Positions 1-5,946 of a DNA stretch of 9,416 nucleotides are shown here, in pieces. Under the pieces are notes generated by a model. The model was not told the DNA's origin, searched no databases, and saw only the letters and a list, made by a program, of their open reading frames with translations. This stretch comes from an uncultured Clostridium sp. Lineage in GTDB: Bacteria; Bacillota; Clostridia; Lachnospirales; Lachnospiraceae. How positions within the stretch are numbered: position 1 is the stretch's first letter; every line of letters starts with the position of its first letter. The stretch covers positions 1-9,416 of the forward strand of contig USFH01000086.1 of the NCBI GenBank assembly GCA_900553925.1. Reading direction: 5' to 3'. The position numbers and the translations under genes were made by a program.

Positions 1-2619
1 ATAGCTCAGATTACCACCCGCCTGTGCGATATCCGTCACATATTTGCCAAACAGGATAAATGTCCGGTCACCATATGCCGCGATCTCCTTCCGCAGGACT
101 TCTTCCACAGACATCTGCACATCATTCGTATAGACAAACCGCACATATCCCGCAGTCTTCGGGTAATTCTGCATGAACTTCTGCATCCATTCCGACTGGA
201 TCTGCACGAGTTCCTCTTCGATTCCAATCCGCTTCTCACTGCGTTGTGCTTCCACTCCGGTTGTTATATCCTGCTGATAGCTGATAAGCAGATCCTTCGG
301 CCATGCCAGATACCGGCTCTTCCGCATAATGTAAAATGTATTCCAGTCATCCGGATATGCCGCACTGCCAAACAGCTTCCACTCGGTATCGATAATCGAA
401 GCAATCACTTCCTCCTGGTTGAAATGATCCTCCGCACCCCACTCCCGTGTAAGTCCCATCTCTTCTTCAAGCTCATATTTGGACTTCCCGTTTGTTTTTT
501 CTCTCGCCGCCTGCTTCAGATCATTCACATACTCGCGATAATTTGCTTCCATCTCCGCATCTTCCACCGCTCCGAAATCGCCGCGATCCACACGCTTGAT
601 CAGATCCTGCGCATACACATCCAGGAACGTATCCGTTCCTTTCACAACGCCCTGCATCTTAAGTTCCATCAGCAGATATTCCGCGATATCCTCAAAGCAG
701 GACACAATCTCATCCTTGTAATTCGTCTCATATGCACTGTATATGCGTCCTTCCCACGCCGCTGCCTGATTCGGGATTACCGCAATCCGGTCTAAGATCG
801 GAGCCACACTGTCAATCAGTGACAGGCTCTGCATACCCTTGCGCATCCATTTATAATAAGGGGCATATTTCTGGTTCAGGAGATAAATAATCTCCATCGT
901 GTACTGCGTGCCCTTTGCCACACACAGATTTGCCGTCACATAATCCTGTCTCGCCATCATACGCGCATAGTTCGTCTGTGCGGTCTGTGCAAACCCATGC
1001 AGCTTCTCCGCAAGCCGCATCATCCAGACTTTCGTCGGATAATATTCAAGCAGACTTTCCCGTATCTTCGTAAATGCACCTGTATCATCCCGGAATACCA
1101 TTCCATTTGTCGCGGCTGCAAGCTTCTCTTCCGATATCTGCCTCCAGCTGTCCGGGAGAATATATCCGCCTTCCTGTGTCTTCTGCACTTTGACACCTAG
1201 CAGATTCTCATAGAATTCACGCACCGAAGAAACACCTCTTCTATGCGACAATACCTTGTTCACGGAATTGGTCGGTGCCGGAATCCGGTTCTCGCGCAGG
1301 AACTCCTCTCCGAAATCAACCAACAGCTGTTCATAGGAATGCTGCAGCATCCCTCCGATGCTCCGGTAATCCTCCTCCGACAGCCACAGACAGAATCCGA
1401 GTGCAAAATCATGATCCCGCGAGATGCTGTCATCATACCCGAAGCACTCCGAGCCTTCGCCAACCAGGCCAACTGCAATCCTTGCCTCATAGTCTGGGAA
1501 TTCCTCATGAATCATCTTCTTCCCATGCTGCTCATAAAAGCGTCTGCAGATATGCAGCCAGTTGTCTTCCGCCTCCGGCCTTACTGTATCCTCTGTCAGT
1601 GTATCCACATAATCACGATCTTCCACCGCAGTCTGCTCCTGCAGGATATCCTTCGGCACAGACTCCGCATGCTTCTCTCCCATATGTACAATATTCGTCT
1701 GATATTCTACCTGCAAGTCCGGTCTCATATCGGATGTTAAGACCGCCGTTTCTTCCTCTTCACTCATTTTGTCTGCATAATATTTTGCTTGTTTGTATCG
1801 TTCTTCAATCTTCAGGTATGCATCGGACTTTCCAACATGCTTCTCCATCTCCTGCATCGCCCGCTGATAATAATCCTGTGCCTCCGCATACGCCTCACGC
1901 ATACAGAGCGCATCCCCCATCAGGGAAAGTGCCGTGCCGTAATGATAGTCTCTTTTTCCGTCCCATTCAAAGATACGCTGAGCCCGTTCGAGACATTGCA
2001 ATGCTTCCTCATACATTGTGGCGGCGGTTGTACCATCCACCTTCTGACCATGTGTTCCCATCGGTGTACCACCTGCAAGCTGTAACAGCACCTGTGCCAG
2101 ATTACACCATGTCGTTGCCTGATCCATCCATGCATTCTGCTGCAATTCCAACACTGCAAGTGCACGGCGGAACATCTCCTCTGCCTTCTTCAGCTCCCCG
2201 CTTCCCTGATAGACAAACGCCCAGTTATTGTAGAGCGTCGCAAACCGGTAATCTCCCGCAGAAAGCTTCTCCCGATAGATTACCTCCACCCGCTCGAACA
2301 GATTCTGTGCTTTCATATAATAACCAAAGGTACGATACGCATTTGCAACATTCAACAGGCGGGTTGCATATTCCTCCGTTCCTTCCATCCCCATCTTCAC
2401 AAGGATATCTTCGATCTCTGCGCAGTACCGCAGTCCCTTGGCATTCTGGTTCGTGTCCCTGCATAGTCCCATCATCTCGTTCAATAAAGAGAGTGCCGAT
2501 GCATAATCCCGCTCATCCATCGCTGCCTCGATATTCGATGTCAGAAAATCTTCTATATCTTCAATGGAATGTGTCCCAAACATATTATCATAATCCAGTA
2601 AAACCTGATTGATATCCAT
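1..2619 (-). CDS. TPR-DUF4037-DUF4125 multidomain protein, 3' end cut by window edge
   Basis: An open minus-strand frame runs from ATG at 2619 to base 1 with no stop, giving at least 873 residues. An AGGAGG ribosome binding site at 2628-2633, 8 bases upstream, fixes the start. Residues about 84-260 hold four helical TPR-like units, for example YNNWAFVYQGSGELKKAEEMF at 130-150 without its first residue, and probably mediate protein contacts. Residues about 350-680 resemble DUF4037, a nucleotidyltransferase-fold family: GEGSECFGYDDS (387-398) followed by RDHDF (401-405) fits the G-S then D-x-D metal-binding pattern, and GFCLWLSEEDY follows. Residues about 735-873 resemble DUF4125, with DTEWKLF (744-750) and DDWNTFYIMRKSRYLAW (757-773). 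No signal peptide or membrane segment is visible, so it is probably cytoplasmic. It starts 32 bases after the plsC stop and is probably cotranscribed with it. Family names come from memory of motifs; the substrate and true function are unknown. Confidence 0.85.
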   Translation of the reverse strand, partial: MDINQVLLDYDNMFGTHSIEDIEDFLTSNIEAAMDERDYASALSLLNEMMGLCRDTNQNAKGLRYCAEIEDILVKMGMEGTEEYATRLLNVANAYRTFGYYMKAQNLFERVEVIYREKLSAGDYRFATLYNNWAFVYQGSGELKKAEEMFRRALAVLELQQNAWMDQATTWCNLAQVLLQLAGGTPMGTHGQKVDGTTAATMYEEALQCLERAQRIFEWDGKRDYHYGTALSLMGDALCMREAYAEAQDYYQRAMQEMEKHVGKSDAYLKIEERYKQAKYYADKMSEEEETAVLTSDMRPDLQVEYQTNIVHMGEKHAESVPKDILQEQTAVEDRDYVDTLTEDTVRPEAEDNWLHICRRFYEQHGKKMIHEEFPDYEARIAVGLVGEGSECFGYDDSISRDHDFALGFCLWLSEEDYRSIGGMLQHSYEQLLVDFGEEFLRENRIPAPTNSVNKVLSHRRGVSSVREFYENLLGVKVQKTQEGGYILPDSWRQISEEKLAAATNGMVFRDDTGAFTKIRESLLEYYPTKVWMMRLAEKLHGFAQTAQTNYARMMARQDYVTANLCVAKGTQYTMEIIYLLNQKYAPYYKWMRKGMQSLSLIDSVAPILDRIAVIPNQAAAWEGRIYSAYETNYKDEIVSCFEDIAEYLLMELKMQGVVKGTDTFLDVYAQDLIKRVDRGDFGAVEDAEMEANYREYVNDLKQAAREKTNGKSKYELEEEMGLTREWGAEDHFNQEEVIASIIDTEWKLFGSAAYPDDWNTFYIMRKSRYLAWPKDLLISYQQDITTGVEAQRSEKRIGIEEELVQIQSEWMQKFMQNYPKTAGYVRFVYTNDVQMSVEEVLRKEIAAYGDRTFILFGKYVTDIAQAGGNLSY

Positions 2620-2627
2620 TCAACATA

Positions 2628-2633
2628 CCTCCT
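2628..2633 (-). promoter_or_regulatory. Ribosome binding site of the TPR-DUF4037-DUF4125 gene
   Basis: The minus strand reads AGGAGG here, a full anti-Shine-Dalgarno match 8 bases before the ATG at 2619. It decides the start of a very long frame that has no stop inside the window. Confidence 0.85.
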
Positions 2634-2651
2634 CTGTTCCCTCAATACTTC

Positions 2652-3368
2652 CTATGCACACGCTTTGACCTGCATCGCATCCACAATCCGGTTGCGCACC
2701 AGCTTCGCAATCTGATCTGTTGTAAGCCCCTCATATTCATCCGGATAGATTGCCGGCAGGAAATGCACCTGTGTCCTGCATCGCCGCAGGGAATTAATCT
2801 CAAACGGCTTATAGGAATCTATCAGTAACACGGGAACAATCGGGCAGTTCGCACGAACCGCACATTTGAATGCCCCCGGCATGAATTCCTTGATTGCATT
2901 CCGGTTGTGGAAATATCCGCCCTCCGGAAATACTATGTACCGCCTTCCCTTTTTTACTTCTCTTGTCACTTTCCGGACTGCCTCAACCTGGCTTTTGATG
3001 TCCGTCTTATCAATCCGGCATCCATCAATCAATGTGATAAACTGATCAACGATAATCATCTTCGAACGCTTCGCATCCATCATGACGGTACAAGGCTTCT
3101 TATGTGCATCCATAATCCCAAGCGCATCGTATTTACCCTGGTGATTGGCATATAATACATAACCACCCTCCGCAGGCAGGTTCTCCACGCCGGTCACACT
3201 CGTCCGGATTCTGCCGTTCCGTTTCATGACATGAATCACCCGCAGCGCCACACGATAACGGTCTGCCTCCGAATATTTTTCTGTATTTTTCTCTATATAA
3301 CTTCCCTTCGCCAGATAATAAATAATATAAGGCAAAGAAATAACGATCACATACCAGAATCTAAGCAT
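2652..3368 (-). CDS. plsC: 1-acyl-sn-glycerol-3-phosphate acyltransferase family protein (PlsC-like)
   Basis: Probable membrane-bound acyltransferase that puts a second acyl chain on lysophosphatidic acid in phospholipid synthesis. I take the start at ATG 3368 (238 aa): GGAGAG lies just upstream, and the in-frame TTG at 3383 overlaps that site. Numbered from the ATG, a hydrophobic stretch lies at about residues 5-20. The catalytic HX4D motif is NHQGKYD (75-81, His76 and Asp81). GCRIDK (116-121) corresponds to motif II, FPEGG (147-151) to motif III and PIVPV (176-180) to motif IV. Motif III differs from the common FPEGTRS; as I recall, similar FPEGG forms occur in Clostridia, but this is unverified. 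The exact acyl acceptor cannot be read from sequence, so a related lysophospholipid or other acyltransferase role remains possible. The TPR-DUF4037 gene follows after 32 bases. Confidence 0.87.
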   Translation of the reverse strand: MLRFWYVIVISLPYIIYYLAKGSYIEKNTEKYSEADRYRVALRVIHVMKRNGRIRTSVTGVENLPAEGGYVLYANHQGKYDALGIMDAHKKPCTVMMDAKRSKMIIVDQFITLIDGCRIDKTDIKSQVEAVRKVTREVKKGRRYIVFPEGGYFHNRNAIKEFMPGAFKCAVRANCPIVPVLLIDSYKPFEINSLRRCRTQVHFLPAIYPDEYEGLTTDQIAKLVRNRIVDAMQVKACA

Positions 3369-3381
3369 TTTCTCTCTCCGC

Positions 3382-3418
3382 AAAAAAATAAAAGGATCTC
3401 GTCAAAGACCCTTTTATT
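3382..3418 (-). terminator. Intrinsic terminator after the 209-residue hypothetical gene
   Basis: AATAAAAGG (3387-3395) pairs exactly with CCTTTTATT (3410-3418). Inside it, after one A/C mismatch, TCT (3397-3399) pairs with AGA (3406-3408) around a six-base loop. Read on the minus strand, the stem runs into a T-rich tract (complement of 3381-3393), as expected of a Rho-independent terminator 41 bases after the TAA at 3459. It ends only a few bases before the plsC ribosome binding site, so it could also act as an attenuator. The A-rich outer arm gives it partial two-way character. Confidence 0.75.
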
Positions 3419-3445
3419 GTAACACCGAATCGTTAGAAATAGCAA
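3416..3445 (-). promoter_or_regulatory. Predicted sigma-A promoter for plsC, nested in the terminator
   Basis: On the minus strand TTGCTA (3445-3440) and TACAAT (3421-3416) are separated by 18 bases, and TGT immediately before the -10 box gives an extended -10. The -10 box overlaps the first arm of the terminator stem. Initiation is expected near 3409, leaving a leader of about 40 bases before the ATG at 3368. This is a motif match only, with no experimental support. Confidence 0.5.
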
Positions 3446-3458
3446 ACCTTTTGTGCGT

Positions 3459-4088
3459 TTATTCGCTCTGTTTTGACTTGTAGTATTCTTCAAACAGCTT
3501 ATTTGCTGCATCCAGTGTTTGATTACTGATATCCGGCAGATCCCTGCCCCATGCGGAGGTTGCCTGCTTAAAGCCTTTCTCCATCGCGCTCTGCATCTGG
3601 CGCATCTTATCCTCATCGTCACCGGCGAGAGCACTTGCAAAATCAAACAATCTCTGTGAAGTCTGCTTTACACCCCAATATCCATCCTCGGAGATATCTT
3701 CCTGCGCCTGAGCCTTTGCAGCCTCATCCACAGTAAAATTCCCATTTGCAAAAATCTTCCAGATGGAATCGTCACCGTTCGCAATTCCGTACACACCGGC
3801 CTGCTTACCAAGCATCTGCGATACAAGATTCGTAAGACTGTTCTGTCTGCTTTCCTGATCCGCCTTGAGCTGCTTTACCAAAGCTGCACGGTCTTCCTTG
3901 CTCATCTTGTTGATGGAATATGGTGTCTTGGTGCTTTCCTGCGTTGCTTTCTCGTAAACCGCATCCTTCTCTGTCCCGGCAGAATCCTTCTTACCGGATG
4001 TCTCTGCAGCCTTTGCAGTTACACTGTAATCAGACACGGTTTCGCCCACAGCCTGCATACCTGCCATTGCGTTCACTGTCATTCCCAT
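3459..4088 (-). CDS. Conserved hypothetical protein, cysteine-free, 209 aa
   Basis: I do not recognise a named family, although the C-terminal pattern EDGYWGVKQTSQRLFDFA (134-151) looks like one I associate with uncharacterised Clostridia proteins. The start is ATG 4088 with AAGGAG at 4098-4103, nine bases upstream. Residues 1-60 are rich in Ala, Ser, Thr, Gly and Lys and look disordered. Residues about 61-95 are charged and helical. The rest, up to EEYYKSKQSE, is acidic and mostly helical. There are no cysteines, no classical signal peptide and no membrane segment. The gene stands alone: a 134-base gap precedes it and a terminator follows it. The upstream gap contains a sequence resembling a SigD (flagellar) promoter, which hints at a motility-linked or exported protein; that is inference only. 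Confidence 0.75.
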   Translation of the reverse strand: MGMTVNAMAGMQAVGETVSDYSVTAKAAETSGKKDSAGTEKDAVYEKATQESTKTPYSINKMSKEDRAALVKQLKADQESRQNSLTNLVSQMLGKQAGVYGIANGDDSIWKIFANGNFTVDEAAKAQAQEDISEDGYWGVKQTSQRLFDFASALAGDDEDKMRQMQSAMEKGFKQATSAWGRDLPDISNQTLDAANKLFEEYYKSKQSE

Positions 4089-4097
4089 GTTCGTTTA

Positions 4098-4103
4098 CTC
4101 CTT
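4098..4103 (-). promoter_or_regulatory. Ribosome binding site of the 209-residue hypothetical gene
   Basis: The minus strand reads AAGGAG here, nine bases before ATG 4088. This supports that start over the internal ATG codons at residues 3, 8 and 11. Confidence 0.75.
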
Positions 4104-4139
4104 CCTTAGAATCATGCGCACTTCCCTGTGCTTTGGGTC

Positions 4140-4154
4140 GGTGGAACCTCCACC
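4140..4154 (-). other. Short inverted repeat in the leader of the hypothetical gene
   Basis: GGTGGA (4140-4145) and TCCACC (4149-4154) form a perfect six-base stem around a three-base loop. It lies 52-66 bases before the start codon, inside the leader expected from the candidate SigD-like promoter. No T-tract follows, so it does not look like a terminator. It may be a leader hairpin or an operator, or chance. Confidence 0.35.
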
Positions 4155-4164
4155 TCTGTTTATT

Positions 4165-4191
4165 CTATCGGTTATTTCATCCACATTGTTA
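4165..4191 (-). promoter_or_regulatory. Candidate SigD (sigma-28, flagellar-type) promoter
   Basis: On the minus strand TAAC (4191-4188), a 15-base spacer, then ACCGATAG (4172-4165) resembles the sigma-28 consensus TAAA-N15-GCCGATAA, matching 3 of 4 and 6 of 8 positions with exact spacing. It lies about 80 bases upstream of ATG 4088. A sigma-A reading (TTAACA, 19-base spacer, TAGAAT) overlaps it and is the main alternative. Confidence 0.4.
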
Positions 4192-4222
4192 ATACTCTGT
4201 CCGGAAATTAATGGCTGGCTTC

Positions 4223-4852
4223 TTAGTGAAATGGCCGTATCCGGTAGGTCACGCCCAATTCGTCACAGATTGCCCGGCACTTTGCCTCTTCTTCTCTTGT
4301 GATTGTCGTCTCCACGGTACTTAAAATTACCTTTGGTACATACCGCTTCGCATCCTTCGCGAATTTCAGCATCGCTTCGAAGGAACCTTCGCCGAATTTG
4401 CTACGCACAATCTCCTGATACCGCTTAGCATCCGGTGTATTTAAACTGATAGAGATGGTATCGATCAGTCCGGCAAACTTCGGTGTGATGTCTTCCTTCC
4501 AGATCAGGTCTCCAAGTCCGTTGGTGTTGATTCTGAGTGGTTTGTCATAATGTGCCTTCAGATATTTTGCAATCTCAAGCAGCGCATCCAGCCGTTCGGT
4601 CGGCTCTCCAAATCCACAGAACACGATCTCTTCATATTCTGAAACATCAATCTTCTCGAACTCCGCGATCACCTCTTCCACGCTTGGCTCGTGTTCCAGC
4701 CACAGAGGCGCATCATTCACCTCCGATACGTGGTCACGTGTCTGCCGCTCGCAGAATGTACACGCACACGGACAGCGGTTCGTCAGATTCACATACAGCC
4801 CGTTATGCACCTTATATAATATCGTCATTGCTTTTCTTACTTCACTACTCAT
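4223..4852 (-). CDS. Small radical SAM protein, TatD-associated family (TIGR04038-like)
   Basis: A 209-residue protein (from ATG 4852) that should bind a 4Fe-4S cluster and cleave S-adenosylmethionine to start radical chemistry; the substrate is unknown. The cluster motif is CPCACTFC, a CX3CX2C with cysteines 27, 31 and 34 plus an extra Cys29. GFGEPT (80-85) is the SAM-binding glycine motif, and RINTNG (107-112) and SISLN (134-138) fit core strands of a short radical SAM barrel. The N-terminal segment LYKVHNGLYVNLTNRCPC resembles the family named for genes next to TatD nuclease, but no tatD is in this window. AGGTGAG (4857-4863) precedes the ATG and overlaps the end of yhaM, whose TAA ends two bases before it, so translation is probably coupled. 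A GTG at 4861 and an ATG at 4828 are alternative starts. Confidence 0.85.
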   Translation of the reverse strand: MSSEVRKAMTILYKVHNGLYVNLTNRCPCACTFCERQTRDHVSEVNDAPLWLEHEPSVEEVIAEFEKIDVSEYEEIVFCGFGEPTERLDALLEIAKYLKAHYDKPLRINTNGLGDLIWKEDITPKFAGLIDTISISLNTPDAKRYQEIVRSKFGEGSFEAMLKFAKDAKRYVPKVILSTVETTITREEEAKCRAICDELGVTYRIRPFH

Positions 4853-4853
4853 C

Positions 4854-5795
4854 TTACTCACCTGTTAATCTTACATTACTTTCAAACATCCGGTTATAGC
4901 CGAGCCAGTCCATCTTGCCTGTGTTATTCTGGATAATCTCGGTAAATGTCTGCAGCTTCGCATCCATGTTGTCGGCATGCGCCAGTGCAAGAGCCTCGAT
5001 CAGGGCCGGTTTCTTCGGAGATCCATATTCAAGTTCTCCGTGATGTGCCAGGATGCAATGCTTCAGCTCATTTGCAAGCTTCGGTGGGAAATTCGGAATC
5101 TCCCGGATCTTGTCTGCGATCATCATCGTTCCCATCACGATATGTCCTACGAGCTGACCTTCATCGGTATAATCATTCTGCGGAAAATCCGAGATTTCAT
5201 TCATCTTCCCGATATCATGGCAGATAGCCGCTGTCACAAGCAGATCGTGATTGATGTCCGGATAATTATCCGCGATATAGGCACACAGCTTTGCCACTGA
5301 CAGGGAATGCTCGAGCAGCCCGCCGATAAATCCGTGATGAATCGACTTCGCTGCGGAATGCTTCTTGAACCGCTCCGCAAATGCCGGATCCTCCACGAAG
5401 AATTTCTTCAATAATTTATTCAGGTATTCGTTCTTGACACTGTCGATCAGTCCAAGCAGTTCCAGATACATCGTATCAATGTCCTTCTTCGAACATGGCA
5501 TATAATCCGCCACATTATATTCGCCCTCATCGGCTACACGCACACGGCTGATATTCAGCTGCAGGGCTCCATTGAATACTGTCACCTGCGCATCAATCCG
5601 GATATAATTCATTGCATCAAAATGTGCGATTGCATTCGACAGATCCCAGATCTTTCCATCGACCATGCCCGTTTTATCCTGCAGCTGCAGGGAATAATAG
5701 GTCTTTCCAACCTTTGATTTCGCTACTACTTTATTCTTACACAGATAAATCTCGGAGATCATCTCTCCTTCTCGTAAGTCCTTAATATAATTCAT
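4854..5795 (-). CDS. yhaM: 3'-5' exoribonuclease YhaM family (OB-fold plus HD domain)
   Basis: Cytoplasmic metal-dependent exonuclease expected to trim RNA, and possibly single-stranded DNA, from the 3' end. The 313 residues are close to the roughly 314 of Bacillus subtilis YhaM. Residues 1-90 form an OB-fold nucleic-acid-binding region (YYSLQLQDKTGMVDGKIWD, 33-51). Residues about 155-280 are the HD phosphohydrolase domain, with likely metal ligands His163 in LLEHS, His193-Asp194 in CHDIGK, His218, His251-His252 in ILAHHGELEYG and Asp275 in HADNMDAK. All the expected motifs are present, so the enzyme looks intact. The start is ATG 5795 with GGAGGA nine bases upstream (5805-5810). It is the first gene of a leftward unit and is followed directly by the radical SAM gene. 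Confidence 0.95.
   Translation of the reverse strand: MNYIKDLREGEMISEIYLCKNKVVAKSKVGKTYYSLQLQDKTGMVDGKIWDLSNAIAHFDAMNYIRIDAQVTVFNGALQLNISRVRVADEGEYNVADYMPCSKKDIDTMYLELLGLIDSVKNEYLNKLLKKFFVEDPAFAERFKKHSAAKSIHHGFIGGLLEHSLSVAKLCAYIADNYPDINHDLLVTAAICHDIGKMNEISDFPQNDYTDEGQLVGHIVMGTMMIADKIREIPNFPPKLANELKHCILAHHGELEYGSPKKPALIEALALAHADNMDAKLQTFTEIIQNNTGKMDWLGYNRMFESNVRLTGE
4857..4863 (-). promoter_or_regulatory. Ribosome binding site inside the yhaM 3' end
   Basis: The minus strand reads AGGTGAG, then the yhaM TAA, one G, and ATG 4852. The site lies within the last yhaM codons, which points to translational coupling. It favours ATG 4852 over GTG 4861, because the GTG is part of the site itself. Confidence 0.6.
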
Positions 5796-5832
5796 TTTCT
5801 GTTATCCTCCATACTCACTTGGCTCTTTCCTA

Positions 5833-5861
5833 TTTATATCACTTATATCCGTGATTCGCAA
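5833..5861 (-). promoter_or_regulatory. Predicted sigma-A promoter of yhaM
   Basis: On the minus strand TTGCGA (5861-5856), a 17-base spacer and TATAAA (5838-5833), with TGA just before the -10 box as an extended -10. Initiation is expected near 5826, giving a leader of about 30 bases that contains the GGAGGA site. This is one half of a divergent promoter region. Confidence 0.65.
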
Positions 5862-5884
5862 GCATATAATAGGAAGGATATTTC

Positions 5885-5913
5885 TTGTCAGTCCCCTAAA
5901 TATATGCTATCTT
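5885..5913 (+). promoter_or_regulatory. Predicted sigma-A promoter of the zinc-ribbon/mutS2 unit
   Basis: TTGTCA (5885-5890), a 17-base spacer and TATCTT (5908-5913), with TGC just before the -10 box as an extended -10. Initiation would fall near 5920, shortly before the AAGGAG site at 5932-5937. A perfect TATAAT at 5865-5870 lies upstream but lacks a convincing -35 box. Confidence 0.5.
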
Positions 5914-5946
5914 TATTTTATATTATTTTTTAAGGAGCGTGATTCT

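Noticed and set aside
1275..2612. 445-codon open frame on the plus strand
   Set aside because: It lies wholly antisense to the TPR-DUF4037-DUF4125 gene, its product is Pro/Ser/His-rich without motifs, and it has no credible start signal. It is a shadow of codon usage.
3369..3383. TTG start five codons upstream of plsC ATG 3368
   Set aside because: The GGAGAG ribosome binding site lies inside these codons and is correctly placed for ATG 3368.
4089..4222. Small RNA or riboswitch in the 134-base gap
   Set aside because: Only a six-base stem is visible and no known riboswitch core was recognised; the gap is explained by a candidate promoter and a leader.
4853..4861. GTG start of the radical SAM gene at 4861
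   Set aside because: The GTG is part of the AGGTGAG site that serves ATG 4852; still possible but less likely.
5865..5870. Perfect TATAAT on the plus strand
   Set aside because: No acceptable -35 box at 16-18 bases upstream; the extended -10 promoter at 5885-5913 is better placed.
5851..5946. N-terminal extension of the zinc-ribbon protein from ATG 5851
   Set aside because: It would overlap the predicted promoter and lacks a good ribosome binding site, whereas ATG 5947 follows AAGGAG at nine bases and puts CxxC at the usual N-terminal position.
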